From an uncultured Bacteroidota bacterium (GTDB lineage: Bacteria; Bacteroidota; Bacteroidia; Flavobacteriales_F; PHOS-HE28): a stretch of 64,000 nt of DNA. The stretch spans positions 1 through 64,000 of the forward strand of contig CADEDY010000003.1 of assembly GCA_902826215.1 (NCBI GenBank), read 5' to 3'. Made by a program: the position numbers and the translations under genes. The notes under the pieces were generated by a model, which made no database searches, was not told the DNA's origin, and saw nothing but the letters and a program-made list of their open reading frames with translations. Each line of letters starts with the position of its first letter. The first letter of the stretch is position 1. This document shows positions 35,134 to 43,853 of the stretch, piece after piece.

Positions 35134-37059
35134 TTAGTTCAGCGTGATACGCTGCACAAAGCTCAGAGTGCCATTGGAAACACGAACACTGTACACGCCA
35201 TCAGCGAAACCAGCGAGGTCCAACACAATGTTACCTGTGAACACGTTGGTCATCACTTTTGCGCCGAGCATGTTCTGTACTTCCACGGTGTACTTTTCGC
35301 TCTTCACGCTGTTGATGCGCAAGATGCCGTTCGTTGGGTTCGGGAACATGGTTAGACCTTCCAACTCGTTGTATTCGTGCACGGAGATGTTCGGATCAGA
35401 GGTCATGCGAATGGCCCACGCGGTACCATTCCCACCGTAAAGGAACTGATTGTCCGGATCGAATGGAAGCCAAAGAACGCTTGCAAGCGCAGGTTGTGGA
35501 ACGGTTTCGTCATCGACCACGTACACGTCGGCATTGCCGTCGGCATACAGACTTGCCACTGCATAATAGGCTCCAACATCCAATGTCACGGGGAATGGGA
35601 ATTCGATCGTCACTTTACGCGCTGTGATCTCCGCCTGAGTGAGGATGTGGAAATCGGACTCCGCTAGGGGAAGATTCACCACCGACGGGTTGGCCAAGAC
35701 ATCCGTAGTGTCCAGTATGCTGATCACGATCGCACCTCCCGGGTCGCTATTGCCATCCAGCCCGATCTCGAGTCCGGTGACCGTGTAAGGGGCGTTGATG
35801 TAGTACATGGTCATCAGTTTCACATCCTCGGTATTGCCCTCGAAGGACCCTGTTCCTGTTGGCGTCAGAACCTCTGTGATGCCAGCCGGGTGGTTACCCA
35901 CGTTATCCAGGGCGTAGATATCGTTCGTTACCTCGAAGGATCTCAGACGCGTGTTGTCACTGATGTTGCCGTCCATCAGGATCTGATCACTTGTCACCGA
36001 GTAGGTTCCGGTGAAGTTGCCCGTGGGGAGTGCGGGTAGGATCACATCTTCATCGGTGATCACCGTTTCTTGCGAAGACAAAGTGCCAACATCCGTTGAA
36101 ACGGCGAAGACCTCATTCCCGTCGGTGTCGGCATAGCTGATATCAACGACCACATTGGTTTGGTCGAGTGCACCGAAATCGAGAAGCTCAGCCCCGAGGT
36201 TGATCGTTACGGGGAGCTGTGATTGGGGAATGCGACCGTATTCTTCACCAAGACCGGTGGTTGATTGATAGCCGTAGTTCATTACGATCTCGTTGTCGGG
36301 AAGTGGTGAAAGAGAGAGGTCGTCAATGGCCCAGTAATATTCCCAATCGCCCTGCCATTCGAACTGGAGATAGACTGTAGTTTGGTTCGCAGCAACGCTA
36401 GTGATATTGACTTCAACGGTCTGCGGGTTTGCGGAGAAACGGGAGCAGGGCGGTGCAGGTGAGCCGGCCTCAAGACAAGGGAACGGAAAGAATTCCTCCC
36501 AGTCGAACAAGTTGGTGCTCACACGCAGTTTCACGAACTCGTTCGCGTCGTTATTGAAGACACCGATCGTACTATGCATACTGAAGAGCACGGTACTCTG
36601 GCCGGAGCAATCAATGGCGCTCGTTGTCAACCGCGTCAAATGTTCTGTTGCAGGTGCGACGGCAAGACCGCGATCCGAGTTGGCCCAGAGATAGCCGTTC
36701 GAAGCGCCGGCTCCGTCGAAAGAATCGATCTCGTCGAAGCCGCCGGAGGCCGGGTCGACCGCATTGGGGTTATTTGACCACTGGAAAAAGACAGGGTCAT
36801 CCGCTGCCGGAGTGAGGTCATCCACATTGGTCCAACCAAGAGGAATGGCACCGCCTGAGAAGTCTTCGGTGTAGAATGCGACACCACGGTCCACTGCAGA
36901 GATCAAGTGTGGTCCTGCTGTAGGGCGCGGATCCAGCCCGGTGGACCGGAAGGACTTACCGTATTGGACGGATGTGTTCGCAACCCGTTGAGCGGTTGCT
37001 GGTAAGCAAAGGGTAGATAATGCAAGTACTGGTGCAAGGAGTAGTTCGTTGTATGTCAT
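35134..37059 (-). CDS. T9SS cargo protein with choice-of-anchor J domain (tandem copy 1)
   Basis: A 641-residue secreted protein. Signal peptide MTYNELLLAPVLALSTLCLPATAQ supports the ATG at 37059 over an upstream in-frame start at 37164. A jelly-roll or choice-of-anchor J-type region (about 50-250; FYTEDFSGGAIPLGWTNVDD, VYLQFEWQGDWEYYWAIDDLSL) is followed by Ig-like/CARDB-like strands and the sorting domain FPNPTNGILRINSVKS...VRVSNGTLSFVQRITLN. It is the shortest-range relative of the third copy (39407-41320), to which it is alignable over its full length, and shares only the C-terminal part closely with copy 2. Probably surface adhesion or matrix; function unknown. Confidence 0.87.
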   Translation of the reverse strand: MTYNELLLAPVLALSTLCLPATAQRVANTSVQYGKSFRSTGLDPRPTAGPHLISAVDRGVAFYTEDFSGGAIPLGWTNVDDLTPAADDPVFFQWSNNPNAVDPASGGFDEIDSFDGAGASNGYLWANSDRGLAVAPATEHLTRLTTSAIDCSGQSTVLFSMHSTIGVFNNDANEFVKLRVSTNLFDWEEFFPFPCLEAGSPAPPCSRFSANPQTVEVNITSVAANQTTVYLQFEWQGDWEYYWAIDDLSLSPLPDNEIVMNYGYQSTTGLGEEYGRIPQSQLPVTINLGAELLDFGALDQTNVVVDISYADTDGNEVFAVSTDVGTLSSQETVITDEDVILPALPTGNFTGTYSVTSDQILMDGNISDNTRLRSFEVTNDIYALDNVGNHPAGITEVLTPTGTGSFEGNTEDVKLMTMYYINAPYTVTGLEIGLDGNSDPGGAIVISILDTTDVLANPSVVNLPLAESDFHILTQAEITARKVTIEFPFPVTLDVGAYYAVASLYADGNADVYVVDDETVPQPALASVLWLPFDPDNQFLYGGNGTAWAIRMTSDPNISVHEYNELEGLTMFPNPTNGILRINSVKSEKYTVEVQNMLGAKVMTNVFTGNIVLDLAGFADGVYSVRVSNGTLSFVQRITLN

Positions 37060-37255
37060 GTGGTCGATCACGTCGGATTTGACCCGTAAACCAACGGCCG
37101 CTTGGACCAGAAGCCAAGCCCGTGGGCTGAGTTGTGCGATCGATCCATATGCGATGCCATGCATCGCAAGCCGGACCGATAGGGCTGGATGGGTTGACGA
37201 AGGCGTGATGATCGGTTTTCACGAACGGTTCATCAGAACAGAGGCATGAAAAAGG
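37060..37255. other. Intergenic spacer between T9SS copies 1 and 2
   Basis: No gene is seen in 37060-37255. A block GGTTGACGAAGGCGTGATGA (about 37191-37210) closely matches the spacer block near 39288-39308, supporting a tandem duplication that included intergenic DNA. Confidence 0.5.
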
Positions 37256-37287
37256 AACGCCCCCTGAAGCGAACTTCAAGGGGCGTT
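37256..37287 (-). terminator. Terminator after T9SS gene 2
   Basis: A 14-bp stem (AACGCCCC... with ...GGGGCGTT, one mismatch) and loop CGAA lies 17 bases after the minus-strand stop; a run of T follows on that strand (TTCCTTTTT). Confidence 0.88.
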
Positions 37288-37304
37288 GTTGGAAAGTGCG
37301 TTGC

Positions 37305-39122
37305 TTAGTTCAGCGTGATGCGCTGCACATAGCTCTGGGTGCCGTTGGAAACACGCACGCTGTAGACGCCATCAGCGAAACCAGCAAGGTCCAGCACGGT
37401 GTTACCGGTGAACACGTTGGTCATCACTTTCGCGCCGAGTACGTTCAATACTTCCACGGTGTACTTCTCGCTCTTCACGCTGTTGATGCGCAAGATGCCG
37501 TTCGTGGGGTTCGGGTACATGCTGATCCCTTCCAGCTTGTTGTTCTCGGAGATCGAGTTCGTACCAGTAACACCAAGGCGGATCGCGAACGCATTGCCGT
37601 TGCCGTAAACCGTTTCGTCCGATGGAACATAGATCAAGCTGCCGCCACCGACCAGGTCCCCTACGGTGATGTCGTCAAGAACGAAGAGGTCATTCGTTCC
37701 ATCCTGATAGGCTGTTACAGAAGCATAGTAACCACCTGGAGGCAATTCCAATGGGAAGTCAAGCGGGATCGAAACGGATCCAGCAGCGACATCACCGGCA
37801 GTGATCGTGTAGGGATCGGAGCTGGCCCAAAGCGTGTTGTTCTGGAGCGTCGCATAGTCTTGGGACAGGACGGTTGCCGAATCATAGATGGCAACGAACA
37901 TGAAACTGCCGGCACTTGAATTCGCAGAGATCTCAATTTCGATCGACTCCACGGTCACATCGGTCGCAGGTTGATAGTAGGTGAACATCTGGAGTATCGG
38001 ATCATCCGCATAGGAGCCGGAGCCAAATCCGGCAAGGTCCAAGTAGCCAGCAGGGTGGATGTCGATACCATCCAAGGAGTACAGCGTGTTGTTCACTTGG
38101 AAGGCGCGCAAGTACGTGTTGTTCTCAGGAGTATCGTCGTCAGCGGACTGGTCCGAAGAAACCACGAAAGTGCCTGTGTAGATGCCGGGTGCCAACGTGG
38201 AGATGTCCACGATCTCGTCCATGAACAAGGTGTCATCTTGGCTCATCGTACCCATAGCGCTCGTTTGTGCTACGACCAAATTGTTCGCAGCATCGCGAAG
38301 CTCCATGGTGATCGAAACGTTGGTTTGATCGGCGTAACCGAAGCTGTACACTTCAGCCCCCACTTCCAGATTGCCCTCCAACTGGTTGGAAGGGATCCGG
38401 CAGTACTGGTAACCTGGAGCATTGGTGGCAATGAACGAGAAGTTCATCACGAGGTCGTTCTCAGGTTGGTCGATGATCGCAACGTCATCCACCATCCATG
38501 CATAGTCACAACCACCTTCGTACCGGAATTGGACAAGCACACTTGCTTGACCCGCCGCAGCGCTGGTGATGTTCAGTCGCACCAGTTCCGGGTTATCCGA
38601 GCTTTCATTCGTTGCAAGTGCTGCATTGACCTCGAATGCTTCCCAGCTGTTGCCGCCGTCCGTGCTCACCTCCACCCAGGATGTGCCCTGATAATTGCGG
38701 TAATTCTGTTCGAACTGGAAAACGACACCTGTAGAGGCAGAAAGGTCAACAGGTGTTGCCATTCGGAGATAGGCATTCTGATTGCCGCCACAGTACAGGT
38801 CGGAATCATACAGGCCGTAACCGTTATCCGCAGTGGTGGAAACGATCGCGTCAATGGCGTAATCTCCTGAAGGAACAGCAGTTCCGATCACCCAGTTATC
38901 GGCATCCGCTCCGAGTCCAACGCCAACTACCCAGTTGTTCGGGTCGGAGAAGTCATCGGACCAGATCTCCGCACGATCGGTCGGGTATTGAATAGGGGTT
39001 GCAGTGGGTCGGATCCCGGCCGAGCGGGTCTTTTTGGTCAGCTGCGGGAAACTTCCTTGTTGCGCCGAGGTACTTCCCGCAAGAAGTGCGAGGGCCAAAG
39101 CTGGAACGTACAGTTTGCTCAT
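37305..39122 (-). CDS. T9SS cargo protein with choice-of-anchor J-like domain (tandem copy 2)
   Basis: A 605-residue secreted protein with signal peptide MSKLYVPALALALLAGSTSAQ. Its N-terminal half (about 50-220; IWSDDFSDPNNWVVG, SWVEVSTDGGNSWEAF, CDYAWMVDDVAI) is a jelly-roll/choice-of-anchor J-like region, but it is much more diverged from copies 1 and 3 than they are from each other. The C-terminal sorting domain YPNPTNGILRINSVKS...VRVSNGTQSYVQRITLN is nearly identical to both. It is probably exported by T9SS. A promoter-like block shared with copy 3 lies upstream (39158-39189). Confidence 0.87.
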   Translation of the reverse strand: MSKLYVPALALALLAGSTSAQQGSFPQLTKKTRSAGIRPTATPIQYPTDRAEIWSDDFSDPNNWVVGVGLGADADNWVIGTAVPSGDYAIDAIVSTTADNGYGLYDSDLYCGGNQNAYLRMATPVDLSASTGVVFQFEQNYRNYQGTSWVEVSTDGGNSWEAFEVNAALATNESSDNPELVRLNITSAAAGQASVLVQFRYEGGCDYAWMVDDVAIIDQPENDLVMNFSFIATNAPGYQYCRIPSNQLEGNLEVGAEVYSFGYADQTNVSITMELRDAANNLVVAQTSAMGTMSQDDTLFMDEIVDISTLAPGIYTGTFVVSSDQSADDDTPENNTYLRAFQVNNTLYSLDGIDIHPAGYLDLAGFGSGSYADDPILQMFTYYQPATDVTVESIEIEISANSSAGSFMFVAIYDSATVLSQDYATLQNNTLWASSDPYTITAGDVAAGSVSIPLDFPLELPPGGYYASVTAYQDGTNDLFVLDDITVGDLVGGGSLIYVPSDETVYGNGNAFAIRLGVTGTNSISENNKLEGISMYPNPTNGILRINSVKSEKYTVEVLNVLGAKVMTNVFTGNTVLDLAGFADGVYSVRVSNGTQSYVQRITLN

Positions 39123-39157
39123 TTGCTTGGTTCTGTTGATAGGTCAGGGTTGAACCA

Positions 39158-39189
39158 CAAAGGAAACGATTGTGACGGGGCGTTCCAAA
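39158..39189 (-). promoter_or_regulatory. Shared promoter block of T9SS copy 2
   Basis: On the minus strand TTTG (39186-39189) and TTCCTTTG (39158-39165) are 20 bases apart, close to the -33/-7 pair. The surrounding block (about 39154-39203) is strongly similar to that before copy 3, more so than other intergenic DNA. Confidence 0.55.
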
Positions 39190-39358
39190 CGATCCGAAAG
39201 GTTCTTTGAAACCGCAACCGATGCGATTCTTTCATGCTTAGTGCATGGACGACCGGCGTGATCCTCATGCCGGAAATGTGATGAACGGGTTGATGAAGGA
39301 GTGATGATCCGTTCCACAACGAAGGGTCCATTCCCAAGTTGTTGATCGTGAAAGCGAA

Positions 39359-39388
39359 CGCCCCCCTGAAGCGAATTTCAGGGGGGCG
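39359..39388 (-). terminator. Terminator after T9SS gene 3
   Basis: A perfect 12-bp stem (CGCCCCCCTGAA with TTCAGGGGGGCG) with a 6-base loop sits 18 bases after the minus-strand stop of the gene at 39407. It resembles the terminator at 37256 in sequence. Confidence 0.88.
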
Positions 39389-39406
39389 CCTGCAACAGTG
39401 GATGGC

Positions 39407-41320
39407 TTAGTTCAAGGTAATCCGCTGAACAAAGCTCTGGGTTCCGTTCGAAACGCGCACGCTGTACACGCCATCAGCGAAGCCAGCCAGATCCAACACG
39501 GTGTTACCAGTGAACACATTGGTCATCACTTTCGCGCCAAGCACGTTCAGCACTTCTACGGTGTACTTCTCGCTCTTCACGCTGTTAATGCGCAAGATGC
39601 CATTCGTTGGGTTCGGGTACATGGTGATGCCCATCAGTTCCTCATTCTCTTGCACGGAGATGTTGGGGTCGGTCACCAAACGGATCGCCCATGCCGTTCC
39701 ATTGCCGCCATAGAAGAACTGGTTGTTATCTGGATCGAAGGGGATCCAAAGAGCGCTTGCCAGAGCTGGCTGCGGCACTGTGTTGTCGTCGAGAATGAAG
39801 ACGTCACTTGTTCCATCAGCATAGCAACTTGCCACGGCGTAGTAAGCATTCACGTCCAAAGTGATGGGCGTTGGGAACGGAATGTTGACCACACCGGCGG
39901 CGATGTCAGCAGCGGTCAGAACGTAGAAATCGGATTCGGCCAGAATGTTCGTCACCACAGAAGGAGTGGAGAGCACATCGAGTGTATCCAGAATGCTGAT
40001 CACGATCGAGCTACCCGGGTCGCTTGCAGCACCGATGCCGATCTGCAACCCAGTGACCGTCATAGGGGTGTTGATGTAGTACATGTTCAGCAGCTTCACG
40101 TTCTCGCTGTTGTCCAAGAAGGAGCCCGAACCGGTCTGACTAACGGACTCCAGCCCAGCAGGGTGGTTGCCGATGTTATCCAAGGAGTAGATGAATTCGG
40201 TGACCTCGAAGGTGCGTATCCGGCTGTTATCATCCGTATTTCCGTCCAAACCGATCTGATCGCTCGTTACGGAGAAGGTTGCCGTGTAATCGCCGATACC
40301 GAAGGAAGAGATATCGATGTTGTCGTCGGCGATGGCCGTTTCCTGTGTAGTGATCGTGCCTACATCGATGCTGGAGTTATAAGGACCTCCTGGGCCCTCA
40401 ACGGTTAGATTCACTACCACGTTGGTCTGATCAGCTCCGCCGAAGTTCAATACCTCGCCGCCAACGTTCATGGTCGAAGGGAGCTGCGAAACAGGAATAC
40501 GGCCGTACTCTTCACCAAGACCGGTAGTCGACGTGTAGCCGTAGTTCAGAACGATCTCGTTGTCAGGCAATGGAGAAAGCGCGATATCGTCGATCGCCCA
40601 GTAGTACTCCCACAACCCCTGCCATTCGAATTGAAGGTAGACCGTTGGTTGATTCGCGGCTACGGAAGTGATGTTCACTGCAACTTCCTGTGGATTGTAG
40701 GAAAAGCGGCCGCAAGGCGGTGCGATCGCTCCTGTTTCCAAGCAAGGGAAAGGGAAGAAATCGGTCCAGTCGAAGCCATTCGTGCTCACACGCACCTTCA
40801 CGAATTCGCTGGCGTTGTTGTCGAATACTCCGATCGTACTGTTCATGGTGAAGAGTACGGAAGGCTGACCAGAGCAATCGATCGCCGTGGTCGTCAATCG
40901 AGTAAGGTGCTCCGTTGCTGGTGCTGAAGTCAGTCCCCGATCCGAGTTGGCCCAAAGGAAGCCGTCGCTGGCTCCAGGTGCCAAAAAGGTGAGGATAAGC
41001 GGCTGATTAGCAGCGGCAGGCGTCACGGCTGCTGCACTGTTCGCCCACTCGAAAAGGACCGGTGTGTCCACTATGGGGGTCAGGTCGTCCACGGTGGTCC
41101 AGCCGGCTGGGAATCCTCCGGAGAAATCCTCCGAATAGAACGAAGTGCCTCGTGCACCGATCGATGCCGGTGATGGACGTGGAGAAGATACTTGCGTCTC
41201 GCCGGAATATGCCTTGCTCAGCCCTAGGCTTCCAGGGGCCAAAGCATAGGGGCTGTGCTGTGCTGAGGCTGTGCCCGCAAGGAGCACAATGGCCAAGGCA
41301 GAATTGTACAGTTTGTTCAT
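39407..41320 (-). CDS. T9SS cargo protein with choice-of-anchor J domain (tandem copy 3)
   Basis: A 637-residue secreted protein. MNKLYNSALAIVLLAGTASAQ supports the ATG at 41320, not the in-frame start at 41347. It matches copy 1 along its length: FYSEDFSGGFPAGWTTVDDLTP, LWANSDRGLTSAPATEHLTRL, VYLQFEWQGLWEYYWAIDDIAL, then Ig-like strands and the sorting domain YPNPTNGILRINSVKS...VQRITLN. The near-identity of the last 70 residues across three genes contrasts with divergence elsewhere. Its role is probably that of a surface adhesin or matrix protein. Confidence 0.87.
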   Translation of the reverse strand: MNKLYNSALAIVLLAGTASAQHSPYALAPGSLGLSKAYSGETQVSSPRPSPASIGARGTSFYSEDFSGGFPAGWTTVDDLTPIVDTPVLFEWANSAAAVTPAAANQPLILTFLAPGASDGFLWANSDRGLTSAPATEHLTRLTTTAIDCSGQPSVLFTMNSTIGVFDNNASEFVKVRVSTNGFDWTDFFPFPCLETGAIAPPCGRFSYNPQEVAVNITSVAANQPTVYLQFEWQGLWEYYWAIDDIALSPLPDNEIVLNYGYTSTTGLGEEYGRIPVSQLPSTMNVGGEVLNFGGADQTNVVVNLTVEGPGGPYNSSIDVGTITTQETAIADDNIDISSFGIGDYTATFSVTSDQIGLDGNTDDNSRIRTFEVTEFIYSLDNIGNHPAGLESVSQTGSGSFLDNSENVKLLNMYYINTPMTVTGLQIGIGAASDPGSSIVISILDTLDVLSTPSVVTNILAESDFYVLTAADIAAGVVNIPFPTPITLDVNAYYAVASCYADGTSDVFILDDNTVPQPALASALWIPFDPDNNQFFYGGNGTAWAIRLVTDPNISVQENEELMGITMYPNPTNGILRINSVKSEKYTVEVLNVLGAKVMTNVFTGNTVLDLAGFADGVYSVRVSNGTQSFVQRITLN

Positions 41321-41357
41321 GATGATGTTTGAATGGGTAAAGATCAAGGTCGTAGAG

Positions 41358-41389
41358 CAAAGGAAACGATTGTGACGGGCCGTTCCAAG
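41358..41389 (-). promoter_or_regulatory. Shared promoter block of T9SS copy 3
   Basis: On the minus strand CTTGG (41385-41389) and TTCCTTTG (41358-41365) are spaced as in the copy 2 promoter; the block CAAAGGAAACGATTGTGACG is identical in both. The remaining upstream sequence to 41579 shows no gene. Confidence 0.55.
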
Positions 41390-41579
41390 CGGTTCGGAAG
41401 GTTTAGAACAACTGGATCTGATGGGATTCTCAAAGCCATTGGATCCGCCGAGGTTGGAGCTTTTGGAAGCTCGTCGATGGGATGAGTCGTTTGGTCGAGG
41501 GATCTCTCCGGTCGATAGTCTCGGCCGATCGTCGAATCCACCACCATTCTTGGTGTGATCCGATGGTCTCGGAGTGCGT

Positions 41580-43319
41580 TCAGTTCGATATTGCCTTCGA
41601 TCGCAAGACCGCTTGGAGTACCACGGCGAGCACCACCACGATCGCCGGTGCGATCAGGTTGTACCACAGGAAGGCGATCTCGATCGGGTCATGGATCGTG
41701 CCGTCTGCCGAAAAGGTGGAGAATACATCCATCCGGTCCAACCCAAAATGTACGAGGATCAACACCTGAGCCACGACCCCCGCAATGAACACGGCCGTCG
41801 CGCCAACATGCTTCACGAAAAAGGCCACTAAAAAGACCCCTAGAATGGTGCCGTAGAACAATGATCCAAGGATATTCACCGCTTGGATCAGGTTCTCGAA
41901 GAGCGAAAAGACCGCTGCAAAGACCAATGCCATCGACCCGAAGAGCACGGTGGCCCAACGCGTCGCAAGAACCTGTTCGCCGTCGCTGCGTTCCTTGCGC
42001 ACCACATCCACTACACTCGTTGTCGCAAGAGCACTTAGTTCCGCGCTGGTACTGCTCATCCCCGCACTGAAGATCATCGCCAGCAACAGACCCACGATCC
42101 CGATCGGCAGGTGGTCCATGATGAAGCTGATGAAAATGTAGTCCTTGTCGTTCGGTTCACGGTCAGGGAATTCGTTCCGTAATAATGATGCGGTCTCCTC
42201 GCGGATCAGCTTGTCCTCCGCCAGTGCCTCATTCAAGGAAGATGTCGCGGTGACCTTCTCATCCGCATCTCCGGCACGTTCCGCTTCGATCCACGCGATG
42301 GACCGCTGAGCGAGTTGTGCGGAGTTGGCTGCATGCATTTCTTCCAGATCCGCCATTTCTGGGCCAACGGGAGAGTCTTCCAAGGCCACCACATTTGCTG
42401 CGTTCCAATGGACCGGCGAGGCATTGAACAAGTAGAACACGAACACCAGCACACCGGTGAGCAGAATGAAGAACTGCATTGGGATCTTGAGCGCAGCGTT
42501 CATCCACAAGCCTTGCCGTGCTTGTTTGACATCCTTGCCGCCGAGGTAGCGCTGCACTTGGCTTTGGTCCGTTCCGAAGTAGGAGAGTTGCAGGAAGAAG
42601 CCGCCGATCAAACCGCTCCAAAGGGTATACTTCGTGGTCGGATCCCACGAGGTGTTCACGATGTTCATCTTGCCCAAGGCACCGGCCAATGCGATGCTTT
42701 CGCTGAAGGAAGCGTGATCGCTCAGGTAGTACACCGTGAACCCGAAAGCCGCGAAGATCCCGAGGAACATCACGGCCATTTGCTGTTTGTGCGTAACCCC
42801 CACGGCCTTTGCTCCTCCCGACGTGGTGTAGATGATCACCAGGACCCCGATGAACACGCAGGTCCATGCCAGCGGCCAGTGCAACACTTTGCTGAGGATG
42901 ATGCTCGGCGCGTATATCGTGATTCCCGCGGCCAAACTGCGTTGAAGGAGGAAGAGCCCGGCGGTGAGCAACCGCGTCCGTCCGTCGAAGCGCTTGCCGA
43001 TGAATTCATAGGCCGTATACACCTTCCACTTGTAGTACAGCGGGATGAACACGAAGCCGATGACCAACATCGCCAGCGGCAAGCCGAAGTAGAACTGGAT
43101 AAAGCCCATTCCATCCAGAAAGCCTTGACCGGGCGTGCTCAGGAAGGTGATCGCGGAAGCCTGCGTGGCCATCACACTAAGCCCTACCGCCCACCAGCGG
43201 TTGTCGCTGCCGCCTTTCAGGAAGCTATCGCTGGTGGCATCCTTGCGCGTTTTCCACACGCCATAGCCCACGATGAAGCCGAGGGTGGCCAACAGGATCG
43301 TCCAGTCGATCAGGTGCAT
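41580..43319 (-). CDS. Sodium:solute symporter family transporter
   Basis: A 579-residue inner-membrane protein with about 13 to 14 transmembrane helices. SSS-family hallmarks are visible: helix 1 region (WTILLATLGFIVGYGVW), AVGLSVMATQASAITFLSTPGQGF with the sodium-site TM1-TM2 segment, the GGAKAVGVTHKQQ loop, SYFGTDQSQVQRYLGGK and the C-terminal MIFSAGMSSTSAELSALATTSVVD. An acidic 70-residue insertion (about 330-400) is between helices. It couples sodium to uptake of a solute such as a sugar, amino acid or nucleobase; the substrate is unknown. In related genomes such genes often sit by PIG-L deacetylases; here the four-helix-bundle cassette lies between them. Confidence 0.92.
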   Translation of the reverse strand: MHLIDWTILLATLGFIVGYGVWKTRKDATSDSFLKGGSDNRWWAVGLSVMATQASAITFLSTPGQGFLDGMGFIQFYFGLPLAMLVIGFVFIPLYYKWKVYTAYEFIGKRFDGRTRLLTAGLFLLQRSLAAGITIYAPSIILSKVLHWPLAWTCVFIGVLVIIYTTSGGAKAVGVTHKQQMAVMFLGIFAAFGFTVYYLSDHASFSESIALAGALGKMNIVNTSWDPTTKYTLWSGLIGGFFLQLSYFGTDQSQVQRYLGGKDVKQARQGLWMNAALKIPMQFFILLTGVLVFVFYLFNASPVHWNAANVVALEDSPVGPEMADLEEMHAANSAQLAQRSIAWIEAERAGDADEKVTATSSLNEALAEDKLIREETASLLRNEFPDREPNDKDYIFISFIMDHLPIGIVGLLLAMIFSAGMSSTSAELSALATTSVVDVVRKERSDGEQVLATRWATVLFGSMALVFAAVFSLFENLIQAVNILGSLFYGTILGVFLVAFFVKHVGATAVFIAGVVAQVLILVHFGLDRMDVFSTFSADGTIHDPIEIAFLWYNLIAPAIVVVLAVVLQAVLRSKAISN

Positions 43320-43325
43320 GCTGTT

Positions 43326-43365
43326 GGAATGTAGAATGAAGAATTCAGAATGAAGAATGTAGAAC
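43326..43365 (+). repeat. Left inverted-repeat array of four-helix-bundle cassette
   Basis: The plus strand reads a tandem of short words built on AGAAT/GAAT (GAATGTAGAAT, GAAGAAT, TCAGAAT, GAAGAAT, GTAGAAC). It begins 6 bases after the symporter's start codon. The outer word GAATGTAGAAT is the inverted match of the right array's outer end. Confidence 0.85.
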
Positions 43366-43379
43366 GGGGACTTCGACCA

Positions 43380-43760
43380 TTATTTCTTCTTGTCCCGGTT
43401 GCGCTCAGCGGTTTTCACACTGGCTGCGAAAATGGCAACCAACTCCACTGCTTCGTTCAAGAGCCACGCGTTCTCCTTGACGCTGGGGTCCATCAATTTC
43501 GCCTTGAACTGGACGCGCAGGTTGTTCCGTGATTCGCGAAGTTCTTTCAGCGCCAATTTCATTTTGTGAATGAAGTCGGCGGTCGATTCCGACCCTTGGA
43601 CCTCACCATATTGCAGAGCCGGAGCCGTGCCACTTCGAAGCAATTGCTTTCCCAAGTGCAGCCCTGCCGTCGACTTTGGCATTCGATCCGTGTAAAGCAC
43701 GATAGCCGCACCGAACTCCACACACCGATCATCAAGATCATACTTCCGTTCTGTGCCCAT
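43380..43760 (-). CDS. Four-helix-bundle protein (23S rRNA intervening-sequence protein family)
   Basis: A 126-residue protein of the TIGR02436/IVP family. Visible family text includes CVEFGAAIVLYTDRMPKS, LGKQLLRSGTAPALQYGEVQGSESTADFIHKMKLALKELRESRNNLR and a final basic tail ERNRDKKK. Known relatives are encoded by intervening sequences in 23S rRNA genes and by Avd of diversity-generating retroelements; biochemical role is unclear, with RNA or nucleic-acid binding suggested. The ATG overlaps the last unit of the right repeat array (TAGAATG). Both sides are inverted short-word arrays (43326-43365 and 43761-43853), so the gene looks like the cargo of a small mobile unit between a symporter and a PIG-L gene. 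Confidence 0.92.
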   Translation of the reverse strand: MGTERKYDLDDRCVEFGAAIVLYTDRMPKSTAGLHLGKQLLRSGTAPALQYGEVQGSESTADFIHKMKLALKELRESRNNLRVQFKAKLMDPSVKENAWLLNEAVELVAIFAASVKTAERNRDKKK

Positions 43761-43853
43761 TCTAGATTCTGCGGTTCTTAATTCTGCGGTTCTACTGTTC
43801 TAAATTCTAAATTCTTCTGTTCTTCTGTTCTGCGATTCTTCTATTCTACATTC
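43761..43853 (-). repeat. Right inverted-repeat array of four-helix-bundle cassette
   Basis: Read on the minus strand from 43853 it begins GAATGTAGAAT, A, GAAGAAT and continues as about ten units of the kind CGCAGAAC, AGAAGAAC, TTTAGAAT. The first 18 bases match the left array's outer end apart from one inserted A. The array overlaps the TGA stop of the PIG-L gene (43852-43854). With the left array it forms imperfect terminal inverted repeats around the four-helix-bundle gene. Confidence 0.85.

Noticed and set aside
43380-43760. Diversity-generating retroelement accessory protein (Avd)
   Set aside because: Same fold family, but no reverse transcriptase, template repeat or variable repeat is seen in the window.
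43326-43853. CRISPR array
   Set aside because: Units are only 7-9 bases with no unique spacers and no cas genes.
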